Both the position numbers and the translations under genes were made by a program. Shown here piece by piece: positions 51,765 through 61,678 of a stretch of 64,000 nucleotides of DNA. The notes under the pieces are model-generated. The model was not told the DNA's origin, did no database searches, and saw nothing but the letters and a program-made list of their open reading frames with translations. Within the stretch, counting starts at the first letter, position 1; every line of letters begins with the position of its first letter. Location: positions 1,222,001-1,286,000 of the forward strand of contig JASPKZ010007797.1 of assembly GCA_030220185.1 (NCBI GenBank), read 5' to 3'. This stretch comes from Diploptera punctata (Eukaryota; Arthropoda; Insecta; Blattodea; Blaberidae).

Positions 51765-52445
51765 CAAAGTAATCAAAATGCACTATGCAAAATTAAAAAT
51801 TTTCCCAGTATATGTAAGAAGATAGTAATATTGATAGATTCAATATCAGCAATACAAGCAATAACTGTAACCAACAAAACACCTCGATCATCCAGAACAT
51901 ATGAACTATGTATAAAATTGGAGAAGCTCAAGGTAAACACATCGTATTACAGTGGGTACCATCACATGTGGAATTACTGGGTAATGAACGAGCAAACTTC
52001 TTAGCAAAGAGAGGCTCCGAAATCAAGCTAAGAACAACAAAAGAGATATCCCTACAAAGAAGACAACAGGAGCTAAAACAAAAATACATTTCAAAAGAAA
52101 AGAAACAGAATATAAAAGATTTTCGAAACAAGAAATATGAATACATAGCGAAATATGCTGAAACAATAAAACACTCCCTAGAAGAACACCAGTAGCTCTC
52201 TTCAGATTAGAAATGGGCCATGACTGTCTAGATGACCATCTTCATCGAAGGGGATTGACATTAGAACTATGGGATGCTCCTTGTGTACAGAAAATGTTCT
52301 CCTAATCAAGGATCACTTGCTATACTGCAGGCAACTAGACCCCAAGAAGAAAGACAGGAAAGACATCGCAGGACTTCAATTGGGAAGCAAGAGAACTAAT
52401 GGTGTAAACCAAGCTCCAGTCATTTGAAAACAACAAATTTTAAAA
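51765..52445 (+). pseudogene. LINE RNase H domain fragment
   Basis: The plus strand reads KIVILIDSISAIQAI (RNase H DS motif), then in another frame IVLQWVPSHVELLGNERANF and LAKRGSE, the classic W-P-H..GN-AD ending of retrotransposon RNase H (D changed to N). Downstream are LFRLEMGHDCLDDHLHRRG and RHHLLYCRQL-type cysteine/histidine remains. At least two shifts; upstream domains are absent. It lies antisense to cyclin K in its intron. Confidence 0.75.
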
Positions 52446-52494
52446 TAACCCAATAACATTAAAAATCTACAGAGATTTAAACTTAATAAGAAGT

Positions 52495-52605
52495 AATTAA
52501 TAAAAATTACCTCACCTCATATTGTCTTCTTTTTCTTTTATTTGATTTTAGAAGAAAAAATATGAGGTCAGGTGATTTTTTATAGTATTAAAAAATCTAC
52601 AGTAA
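52495..52605. repeat. Short PLE hairpin
   Basis: AAATTACCTCACCTCATATT and AATATGAGGTCAGGTGATTT form short arms around a loop of about 25 bases. It is a minimal PLE 3' foldback. Confidence 0.5.
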
Positions 52606-52611
52606 TATTTC

Positions 52612-52880
52612 TAGACATGTCACACATTGGGAAGAAGAGGGTCACAAGTGTAAAAATGTCATAAATTGAGTTAAGACTGCTATCTGTTAAAAAAAATGGT
52701 TACAAATTTATTTCTTTATAGCAGGAATTCATGTGCAAGAAAATGGAAACACGATAAAATTGTGTCCATATCAAAATTTGAATGTGCTACATCTTTTTAA
52801 AACTTTAATCGTTAATAACTCGGAACTAAACTTTTTGCACTTGTGGCCGTTTTCTTTCTAAGGTGCGATATACAAACATT
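52612..52880. mobile_element. MITE, second copy
   Basis: The same element as 44228-44497 in the opposite orientation (CACACATTGGGAAGAAGAGG at the left; TTTCTAAGGTGCGATAT at the right). Confidence 0.7.
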
Positions 52881-52884
52881 TACT

Positions 52885-54242
52885 AAAGGCTGTCCGCTCT
52901 TAAAGTGATCCTCATCAAAACAAAATCATGTGACCTGCTCGCTTTTCATTGGTTATGGACACCGATGTACAATGTAAAAGCAGTAAGTATGCAAAAAAGT
53001 AGTTCCCTTTATTAAATTAAAAATATGTCCTCTGAATATACTTGTTGTTCTTCATGAATGAAAATAATTATATTCAAAACAGAAAATATTCTAAAATATA
53101 CCCAATAAATAATTACAACTTAAAATAGTTTATTACATACGGATGATGCATTTGAGTAATGCTTCAGTCGATTCTGATGCAACAAAATGGCCGAATGTGT
53201 CAAAGTCCTTTATTGCTGTGTTGCCATCTAAATTTTTTAAACACAAGTCTGGCAAACCTTTGACTAGTGGTAAAAAAAAAACAGAATGAATCCCTCCAAA
53301 CAGTTAACGTCTTCAAATACCTGGGCGTGACCCTCCAAACGACAATGAAATCTTTCAGGATTCACATCAAAGCAAGAGCAACAGCAGCCATAAAGGCAAT
53401 CCTTGACATAAGGTCAATATCCAAATTATCCCTAAAAACCGCCATGAATCTCTTCGACGCCAAGATCATACCCATTCTAACATACGGTATAGAACAAATC
53501 TGGGAAAAACTAGGAATAAAAGACCTATCAACAATAGAGGCCGTTAAAGCCCGATTCCTGAAGTCAGCACTGGGATTGTCCAAACACACCCGATCACGAC
53601 TCGTATACGAACTTGCCAGAGAGACCTTCCTAATAGAAGATCTGAGGACCAAATTTAACTTACCATTTACGGAGAACTGGGGAAAGCTAATGGATATAAG
53701 AAGACAGAAATCAGTAGAGATCTGGCCCGAATTTTATTCCACAGAAGCAATGGTAAATAGAACATGGATGGAAACCAATCAAGACCTACGCCACTTTGTA
53801 AATTCCCTGGCAACGCATGGATACCACCATAAAGTATGTAATCTGAAGACCTACCACGACCCTAACTCAACATGTGTATGTGAACTTTGTGAACTACCGT
53901 GTGACCTTTACCACATTACAGCATGTAAAAGACTACCTAAATCAATAATTGCGACCTGCACAGACTAACGACACTGTGAAAAGTAGTGTATAAGACATTA
54001 ACATTAGTTAGATTCATGCACAACTTGTGCGCTTTTCGTTTATATAAAAAAAAACAGTTACAGTATTTCACAAATCCAGTGAAAAATCTCACCAGCTTTC
54101 TTGTAATTCACCCCATCCAACAATCACATGTCTTATATACTTCAAACGTTCTCCCTGTCAATGTGACAGTAATTGTGGCACAAATGGCAGAAGGATACAA
54201 TTGGCATTTGTTTATGTTAGTTCACTCTAAGAGCAGATAAGA
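52885..54242. mobile_element. 580-bp MITE split by a LINE
   Basis: 52885-53270 and 54058-54242 are the two halves of the element seen intact at 61043-61636 (AAAAATATGTCCTCTG.ATAT; TGACAGTAATTGTGGCACAA). The split falls after TTTGACTAGTGG; the inserted LINE fragment occupies the gap. Confidence 0.8.
53280..54046 (+). mobile_element. LINE fragment inserted in a MITE
   Basis: One uninterrupted frame (to stop 53966-53968) encodes the end of a reverse transcriptase and its C-terminal region: NVFKYLGVTLQTTMKS, AIKAILDIRSISKLSLKTAM, IPILTYGIEQIWEKLG and a Cys/His cluster CVCELCELPCDLYHITAC near the C-terminus. TAAAAAAAAAACAG-like sequence occurs at both borders (53271-53284 and about 54044-54057), probably the target-site duplication. 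The open frame and clean borders indicate a young insertion. The first residues of the frame come from the flank, not the element. Confidence 0.75.
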
Positions 54243-54324
54243 TATAGAATTGGACAACTGGTTACAGAGGCTTACTTAAATTGTCAGAATCATCACTATG
54301 TAAAAAAATATTCAACAAAAGAAC
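54243..54324. other. No recognised feature
   Basis: Short spacer between the MITE end and a LINE tail. Confidence 0.4.
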
Positions 54325-54545
54325 TAACTCACCGACACTATTTGAACCTGTTGGTTCATGGCTATGCAGACATAACCTCTCCATACATCCTGAGCTAATG
54401 TTTTCTAACCATCCCCTGTATAATCTACTTCTCTCAAATCATGGTTAATGGTATTTTTCCATCCCATTATTGGTCTAGCTACTGGGTGCTTTCCCTCTGG
54501 TTTTCCTACATGGAGTTTCCATGCCCCTCTTTCATTTCCCATTTG
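54325..54545 (-). mobile_element. RTE-type LINE 3' end
   Basis: The minus strand matches the C-terminal end of the LINE at 30147 (complement of CTTTCCCTCTGGTTTTCCTA); tail AGTTAGTTC at 54325. Confidence 0.7.
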
Positions 54546-54584
54546 GGACAGGAGGCAAACAAATATAAAATACTAAATAAATTA

Positions 54585-54925
54585 TAGTAGAAAAATCTGC
54601 AGTGGCTGCCCATGCATGGTCCAAAAAAAATCTTATCAAAAAGAAAGCTTAATTATTAAAACAAATAGAAAAACGAAAAGAATTCACTGTTTGGGAAAAA
54701 AATTACATTAAAAAAAACAAAGAGGAGAAATTAATGAAATTTGGAATTCCCAAGGAAAAGACCTGATTTTGAGATTTTTTCATCTATCAACAGAGGGAGC
54801 GAAAGGCAGCTCTTCATAGTGACAGAACAATGGCCACAAAAATACTGAAGATGGAACTGAAGTGTAAAGTTGCGAAACTAGTTTAAAAAAAAATGAGGTG
54901 AGTGATAAAATTTTTACCTAAAAAA
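54585..54925 (+). mobile_element. PLE C-terminal remnant
   Basis: The plus strand has EKSAVAAHAWSKK-like, EFTVWEKNYIKKNKEEKLMK and an AACTAGTTT..AAAATGAGGTGAGTG end, the same subfamily as 61679-62650. It is truncated at the 5' side. Confidence 0.65.
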
Positions 54926-55093
54926 AAAAGAAGACATTTCATGTTTCTTTTAAAAGAGAAATAAACATAACCTGGTGAGTTGCTAACAAAGAATCAGTAT
55001 ACAGAGGGGAAAAAAAAAAAAAGTTACTGCAAAAAATTTACTCTCCTGAAAAATTAAGAAAACTGACTTGTCTTCCTTTGACCAATCACATAC

Positions 55094-55266
55094 CTTCTAG
55101 TAAATCCATTGTAACATCTTCTACAAACATGTCCCACCATCGAAAATGTTTGGGTGTGCGTCCTGTCCAATCCACCACTTCAAACTTGCTCAACTTCCCT
55201 GCCAGATACATGAGCGCTACAGCTATCACTTCTGGTTCCCATTGTAAACTTAATGTTGTGCACAAA
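55094..55266 (-). CDS. CycK: Cyclin K exon, second cyclin box
   Basis: Acceptor TTTCCTCAG, donor TAGAAG|GTATGT; 173 bases. It encodes [40 protein letters not shown] and [17 protein letters not shown], essentially the cyclin K signature: human cyclin K has [20 protein letters not shown] as recalled. The tryptophan pair RWW and VTMDLLED are conserved in the C/K/L/T group, but the first part is specific to K. A PLE hairpin is inserted 20 bp upstream of the acceptor, where the branch point would normally be. Confidence 0.95.
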
Positions 55267-55286
55267 CTGAGGAAAACATACCATCA

Positions 55287-55522
55287 ATATTTAATTTTAG
55301 GAAGTTATATTTTGAGGTTATTTTAATTATATTATTTTTGGTCTGGACATCTTACCTCAATATTAATGTTGATTTGTTCTTGGACATGTTTCAAAACAAT
55401 TCTCTGTTTTATCTTCAGCTTTCCCAGACTGGGAAAGCTGAAGATAAAACAGAGAATTGTTTTGAAACATGTCCAAGAACAAATCAACATTAATATTGAG
55501 GTAAGATGTCCAGACCAAAAAT
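55287..55522 (-). mobile_element. PLE solo hairpin with 12-bp TSD next to a splice acceptor
   Basis: A near-perfect palindrome of about 95-bp arms (55339-55434 and 55436-55530) around CAGCTTTCCCAGACTGGG. The left side alone has the tail TTGAGGT/ACCTCAA pair (55312-55318 and 55354-55360). AACATACCATCA occurs at 55275-55286 and 55523-55534. Confidence 0.85.
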
Positions 55523-55534
55523 AACATACCATCA

Positions 55535-55804
55535 GTTTAACAACTAAATAAGAAATATAACATCTGTACATTATTAACATATTAAAAATTCATAACAAAA
55601 GTCATATCAAATGGATACCAAAACGACAAACCATAATGTTAGTTACAATGAACTTCAATGTAATGCTACAGCATCTAACACTTTTATGGATATAATGTTC
55701 TCTGCAGCCAAAGGTACATCATATAATACCCTACTGGATACAATGCAGTTCATTGAGGGAGCTTAACATTGAAGTTTTATTGTATTTCAATATATTTATT
55801 TATA
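55535..55804. other. No recognised feature
   Basis: Intronic sequence before the RNase H remnant; 55610-55800 could be the decayed upstream part of the same LINE (LTLWIQWSSLREL-like residues), not certain. Confidence 0.35.
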
Positions 55805-56267
55805 TATTTTGACATTAGAAACTATACACACAAAGTACCCTTCTGAAAACTTGAAACAAATCTATACAGATGGATCTCTCTTAGATGAGTGTGGAGCATG
55901 GGCAGGTGGAACATGCCAATTCTTCTCCTTTTATAAACATGCTGGAAGAAATACTTCTAATTTTGATGGTGAAACTGAAGCTATACCTTGTCAAATCTTA
56001 ATTACCAGCCACAACACAAGAGATCTTTGGGCAGACCCTTCAAATGTTGGATTGAGACCGTAACAGACCTCTAGGTCTATCACATGAAAAGAAGAAGAAG
56101 AAGAAATTGAAGCTATTAATCTCTCACTTAATAACATTTTTAATTGGCTACAACATTGCAAAAATATTGTCATTCTATCAGATGCCAAAGCGGTGATTTA
56201 GGCCATAGCATTAACCATGTATCCAAAAATGGGAAAAATATTAGAAATACAAAACATGATTCAGACT
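55805..56267 (+). pseudogene. LINE RNase H domain, 5' part
   Basis: The plus strand reads IYTDGSLLDECGAWAGGTCQ with the first catalytic Asp, then SNFDGETEAI with the Glu. After an inserted or unrelated stretch (about 56000-56100) come EAINLSLNNIFNWLQHCKNI and VILSDAKAV with the next Asp. The domain breaks at 56267 and resumes at 58911. Frames are broken. Confidence 0.75.
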
Positions 56268-56492
56268 TTAAAAATCATCGGAGAACATATTGTTTAAATA
56301 ACTCACCTCATAGGATTCATGCTTCCATGATATTGCGATTTCAAACATAATCATGTTCATCGTCAGCCATAACTCCGACTGTTGAAATTCTTCGACCGTC
56401 AACTATTCTATTGTCGCCATCTTCAGTGCTGCTATCTATGGTTGAATTTATGAACTTCGAAATCAATGTAATTTCGTTAGGGATATCAAAAT

Positions 56493-57590
56493 TCATTGAT
56501 CTATTTTTGTTTTTCTGAATGTATATTTTTCCCAAACTGTCAATTCCAAAGGTTTCTCTACTTGTTTTAAAAGTTTAGCTTCTCTTCCAATTTTATGATG
56601 TTCTAATAAACTATGTGCAGCAATTGCAGATTTTTCAATTTCACAATTTTTAATATTTCTGAAATGTTCTTTTGTCCGAATTTCCAAATTCCTTTTTGTT
56701 TTTCCTATATAAACTTTATTGCAATCTTCACAATTTATTTGATAAATTCCAGATTTCTTACTGTCTGGAACATTGACTTTTTTATTGGTACTTAGAAGAT
56801 TACCCAGACTAAATTTATTTATTGGTGCCAAAGAAATGTTGTATTTGTCAAAAATTTTTTGAAATTTCCTATGCATTTCAGGATGGTAAGTAATTTTCTT
56901 GTATTTTTCTTTTCTTCTTTGCAATTTGTAAAGTAGTATATTCATTAAGTCTTTTATTGTGTTTGAATTTCTTCAACTTATTTATAATTAATTCTTTTTC
57001 AAAACCATTTAATCTAGCAGTGTTTAAGATATGTTTAAACTCTTTATTGAAATTTTCTTCTGTTTAATGGTACATTTGTCAATCTGTAAATTAAGCTATT
57101 GAATATTGCATGCTTATGAGCAATGTGATTGAAGCCTGATGATTTAATGTAATTATCTGTATGAGTTCCTTTTCTAAATATATCAAATTCAATTTTCAGT
57201 GTTTGATCATTCCTAATTATACATAAATCCAAAAAAGGAATTTTGTTTTCTTTTTCTAATTCGACGGTAAACTTTACTGATTCATCCTGAAGGTTTAATA
57301 ATTTAAGAGCATCTTCAATATCTTTAGAATTTATTATTGCAAAAATATCATCCACATATCTGTACCAAGTCTTAAACATCCATGGGTATGCTTTAGTGAT
57401 TTGACACTCCAAGTAACTCATGAACAAATCAGCTAAAAATGGTGAAAGCGGATTACCCATTGACAAACCCGAAACCTGTTGGTAAAATTTTTCATTATAG
57501 GTAAAATAAGAATTACTGACACGTAGCTTAGTAAGAAAATTTTTTGAGGAAATGGTTAAGTTCTTTAAATATTAAAAATGAAATATTAGA
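56493..57590 (-). pseudogene. PLE reverse transcriptase and GIY-YIG, left copy
   Basis: The minus strand carries LSMGNPLSPFLADLFMSYLE, WYRYVDDIFAI with the catalytic YVDD, KIPFLDLCII, then the linker ITYHPEMHRKFQKIF and a GIY-YIG domain (SGIYQINCEDCNKVYIGKTK, RNLEIRTKEHFRNIKN). Breaks: a shift near 57055 (NRRKFQ end) and another near 56530 after ELTVWEK. The N-terminal part of the reverse transcriptase is absent. Confidence 0.85.
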
Positions 57591-58800
57591 GGAATATATA
57601 ACTCTTACTAAGCTATGTGTCAGTAATTCTTATTTTACCTATAATGAAAAATTTTACCAACAGGTTTTGGGTTTGTCAATGGGTAATCCGCTTTCACCAT
57701 TTTTAGCTGATTTGTTCATGAGTTACTTGGAGTGTCAAATCACTAAAGCATACCCATGGATGTTTAAGACTTGGTACAGATATGTGGATGATATTTTTGC
57801 AATAATAAATTCTAAAGATATTGAAGATGCTCTTAAATTATTAAACCTTCAGGATGAATCAGTAAAGTTTACCGTCGAATTAGAAAAAGAAAACAAAATT
57901 CCTTTTTTGGATTTATGTATAATTAGGAATGATCAAACACTGAAAATTGAATTTGATATATTTAGAAAAGGAACTCATACAGATAATTACATTAAATCAT
58001 CAGGCTTCAATCACATTGCTCATAAGCATGCAATATTCAATAGCTTAATTTACAGATTGACAAATGTACTATTAAACGAAGAAAATTTCAATAAAGAGTT
58101 TAAACATATCTTAAACACTGCTAGATTAAATGGTTTTGATAAAGAATTAATTATAAATAAGTTGAAGAAATTCAAACACAATAAAAGACTTAATGAATAT
58201 ACTACTTTACAAAATTGCAAAGAAAAGAAAAAATACAAGAAAATTACTTACCATCCTGAAATGCATAGGAAATTTCAAAAAATTTTTGACAAATACAACA
58301 TTTTTTTGGCACCAATAAATAAATTTAGTCTGGGTAATCTTCTAAGTACCAATAAAAAAGTCAAAGTTCCAGACAGTAAGAAATCTGGAATTTATCAAAT
58401 AAATTGTGAAGATTGCAATAAAGTTTATATAGGAAAACAAAAAGGAATTTGGAAATTCGGACAAAAGAACATTTCAGAAATATTAAAAATTGTGAAATTG
58501 AAAATCTGCAATTGCTGCACATAGTTTATTAGAACATCATAAAATTGGAAGAGAAGCTAAACTTTTAAAACAAGTAGAGAAACCTTTGGAATTGACAGTT
58601 TGGGAAAAAATATACATTCAGAAAAACAAAAATAGATCAATGAATTTTGATATCCCTAACGAAATTACATTGATTTCGAAGTTCATAAATTCAACCATAG
58701 ATAGCAGCACTGAAGATGGCGACAATAGAATAGTTGACGGCCGAAGAATTTCAACAGTCGGAGTTATGGCTGACGATGAACATGATTATGTTTGAAATCG
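57544..58800 (+). pseudogene. PLE reverse transcriptase and GIY-YIG, right copy
   Basis: The longest PLE frame here (57544-58524) starts within the reverse transcriptase: KLCVSNSYFTYNEKFYQQV, LSMGNPLSPFLADLFMSYLE, YRYVDDIFAIINSK, DNYIKSSGFNHIAHKHAIF, then the linker and SGIYQINCEDCNKVYIGK. One A is missing from the following run (about 58435-58440), shifting out of the GIY-YIG frame; the rest of the domain continues in another frame to NFDIPNEITLISKFINS. Penelope reverse transcriptases resemble telomerase, and GIY-YIG provides the nick for priming. The left copy preserves the frame lost here, and this copy preserves a frame lost in the left. Confidence 0.85.
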
Positions 58801-58910
58801 CGATATCATGGAAGCATGAATCCTATGAGGTGAGTTATTTAAACAATATGTTCTCCGATGATTTTTAATGATTATACCTCATAATGTTTACTTCCCAACA
58901 TTAAGTAAAT

Positions 58911-59430
58911 ATGATTCAGACTATTGAGAAGCTTGGTGAACATATAGTCTTACAATGGATTCCAGCCCATTGTCAAATACAAGGGAATGAAAGAGCTGAT
59001 ATACTTGCAAAAAAAAAAGCCTAAAATTAAGCAGAAACTAACAAATGCATTTTCTTATGAATGAATTAAAAGAATTATAAAGAAAACATTTAATGATAAT
59101 TGCAATTTAAATTTAATTGAAAAAAGTAGGAAACAGAAATATAAAAGTACTGTTTGAAAAGCCATCCATAATTCCGGAATTACCACGAAAATCTGCAGTT
59201 GCTATACCGAGGCTTACTACAGGACATGACTGCTTAGGAAAATATCTTCATAGAATTGGTGTATTAATGTCTCCTGAGTGTATATTGTGTTCTTAAGGTG
59301 TGGAAATGGGCAGAGAACATTTAACAAACTGTGTAGCTATTCAAAATTGTCAATATGTGACGTCCAAGTATTGGGAAGCAAGAAGGAGAATAACTTTGTT
59401 GTTAACTCCAGAGCACTAACTACATACATA
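58911..59430 (+). pseudogene. LINE RNase H domain, 3' part and C-terminus
   Basis: It resumes the domain broken at 56267: EKLGEHIVLQWIPAHCQIQG, NERADILAKK with the final His and Asp, then IPELPRKSAVAIPRLTTGHD and GKYLHRIGVLMSPECILC. Frames are broken after 59290. The C-terminal ~270 bp recur at 4048-4340. Confidence 0.8.
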
Positions 59431-59589
59431 CATTTATATATTTTGTGTCTATACCCATACAACTCCACATGTACAAAGGAGTTATTTAACAAGGAGTTAT
59501 TTAACAAAAGCTAATTTAATTATGCATATTAACCTACAGATGTCAGCAAGTGACAGGTGGATAGCTTATCATCTCAGACACCTAGAAGG

Positions 59590-60760
59590 CAACTAAGGAA
59601 TTAATATAGAACTTTTATAGGAATAAATCACTTTGCGGTTTAATTTAAGATAAATTAAAATGTTTCATATCTCCTCATAATTAATCTTCTAAGTAGAAAA
59701 ATTCAACTCCTCCAGGAGGGATTTTAAACCATGGGCCTCAAGTCTGAAGACTTTCGGAAACGTGTAAAAGAACCTCAAACCAAAATTAAAATTTCTGAGC
59801 ATATTTAATCCAAATATTAACTTAATTTTCTTAATATTTAAGGGAAGTGACACCATGAGGTTTATTTTAATTAAAATAGAGTTAGAAATTTTCATGACTC
59901 ACCTCATATTTCTATTACAAATATGAGGTGAGTCGTAAAAATATCTAACTCTATATTAATTTAAGATAAATTAAAATGTTTCATACCTCTCCTCATAATT
60001 AATCTTCCAAGTAGATCATGATTTCAGAGTCTGGCAACCCCATCCTTAGTACACTTATGCCGACTGATGTTATGTCGATCGGAAGAACCACTTCTCCTTC
60101 CCTCTATTGATGGACCGATGAACCTCCGGATCAGGTCTAATTAAACAAATTGATAAACAAAAAGAACTCATGGTTTGGGAAAAAATCCACATTCAGAAAA
60201 ACAAGAAAAGCTTATGAACTTCGAAATTCCCACGGATTCTGACCTGATCCGGAGGTTTATCGGTTCACCAACAGAGGGAAGGAGAAGTGGTTCTTCTGAT
60301 CGGCATAAGTGTACTGAGGATGGGGTTGCCAGACTCTGAAATCATGATCTACTTGGAAGATTAATTATGAGGAGAGGTATGAAACATTTTAATTTATCTT
60401 AAATTAATATAGAGTTAGATATTTTTACGACTCACCTCATATTTGTAATAGAAATATGAGGTGAGTCATGAAAATTTCTAATTCTATTTTAATTAAAATA
60501 AACCTCATGGTGTCACTTCCCTTAAATATTAAGAAAATTAAGTTAATATTTGGATTAGATATGCTCAGAAATTTTAATTTAGGTTTGAGGTTCTTTTACA
60601 CGTTTCCGAAAGTCTTCAGACTTGAGGCCCATGGCTTAAAATCCCTCCTGGAGGAGTTGAATTTTTCCATCATAAAAAATCTATCTGCCTTGGCCAGGTT
60701 TAAATTGTGGTCCTTGGGACCAGAGGCAAGAAACATAACCCATACCACTGAGGTTGATTT
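59590..60760. repeat. Nested palindrome of two PLE foldbacks and SINE D
   Basis: From 59695 to about 60662 the sequence is a palindrome with arms of about 480 bp. Outermost is SINE D (CTCCTCCAGGAGGGATTTTA and its inverse), then one PLE hairpin family (ATATGAGGTGAGTCG..), then a second at the centre (TATGAGGAGAGGTATG..), with KNKKSL-type coding remains in the middle. The right copy of SINE D continues to about 60760. A further fragment of the central PLE lies outside at 59635-59695. Confidence 0.8.
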
Positions 60761-60769
60761 ATATATTTC

Positions 60770-60960
60770 ATAATTTTATAAATACTTTAATTATAAAAAT
60801 AATAATAATATATCAGTATATGCATTAACAATATAAATTTCATAATGTTAAATTGGTTAATACTCGTACATCTGTTATATGAATGTGTAAGGTTGGCATC
60901 AATGACATAAATGACCCCACTATTTTCTACGAATGAAATTTAGGCAAACAGCATTATATT
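60770..60960. other. No recognised feature
   Basis: AT-rich cyclin K intron sequence. Confidence 0.45.
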
Positions 60961-60962
60961 AC

Positions 60963-61020
60963 CTGTCATTTACAAATGTCCACGCCATCTGCACCATCTT
61001 CTGTAACTTGGTTTTATCTC
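60963..61020 (-). CDS. CycK: Cyclin K exon, short internal
   Basis: A 58-base exon with acceptor TTTTTTCAG and donor GACAG|GTAATA. It encodes (G)[18 protein letters not shown], the segment joining the cyclin boxes; human cyclin K reads [20 protein letters not shown] as recalled. The phases fit both neighbours (2 bases in, 2 out), giving the split Ser codon with the exon ending at 55266. A MITE begins about 22 bp upstream of the acceptor. Confidence 0.93.
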
Positions 61021-61042
61021 CTGAAAAAAGAAGTATATATAA

Positions 61043-61636
61043 AGTACCATAAAGGCTATCCACTCTTAAATTGATCCTCATCAAAACAAAACCATGCGAT
61101 TTGCTCACTTTTCGCTGGTTATGAATACCGACATACGATGTAGAAGCAATAAATACGCAAAAAATTAGTTCCCTTCATTAAATTAAAAATATGTCCTCTG
61201 TATATACTTTTCATTCTTCATGAATGAAAATAATAATATTCAAAACATAGAAAATATTCTAAAATATACCTAATCAATAGTTACAACTTTAAATAGTTTA
61301 TTACATAAGCTTTGAGTCATGTTCAATCGATCCTGATGCAACAAAATGGCCAAAGGTCTTCTGTTACTGTGTTGCCACCTAAATTTTTAAAACACAAGTC
61401 TGGCAAACCTTTGACTAGTGACTAAAAATCAGTTATTTTAAATGTATTTCACAAGTTCAGTGAAGAATTTCACCAGCTTTCTTGTAATCTACCTTATTCA
61501 ACGATCACATGTTATTAACTTCACATGTGCTCCTTGTCAATGTGACAGTAATTTTGGTGCGAATGGCAGAAGGATACAATTGGCATTTGTTTATGTTAGG
61601 ATCACTCTAAGAGCGGATAAGGTATACCTTCAGTTA
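61043..61636. mobile_element. MITE of about 590 bp, intact copy
   Basis: Terminal inverted repeats: TATCCACTCTTAAATTGATC near 61054 against the complement of the right end, TATCCGCTCTTAGAGTGATC. There is no coding capacity. It is the intact reference for the split copy at 52885-54242. Confidence 0.75.
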
Positions 61637-61678
61637 CTTATTTTAGGAATTCACACTGAGATATATTCATTTAGCTAA

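Larger units (their letters stand above)
56268..58910. mobile_element. Penelope-like element, head-to-head dimer
   Basis: Two 5'-truncated copies in opposite orientation meet near 57585, with arms of about 1.3 kb that are almost identical. ATGATTCAGACT occurs at 56256-56267 and 58911-58922, so the dimer inserted as one unit into an older LINE. The right copy alone has the ACCTCAT tail (58876-58882). At RNA level, the whole element would fold into a long double strand. Confidence 0.9.

Noticed and set aside
53267..53968. Host gene of 233 codons with a zinc-finger-like C-terminus
   Set aside because: FKYLGVTL..ILTYGIE is the end of a LINE reverse transcriptase and the fragment splits a MITE; the first codons derive from the flank.
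57544..58524. Host telomerase-like reverse transcriptase gene
   Set aside because: YVDD, the linker and the GIY-YIG domain show a Penelope-type element; it is 5'-truncated, mirrored and flanked by a target-site duplication.
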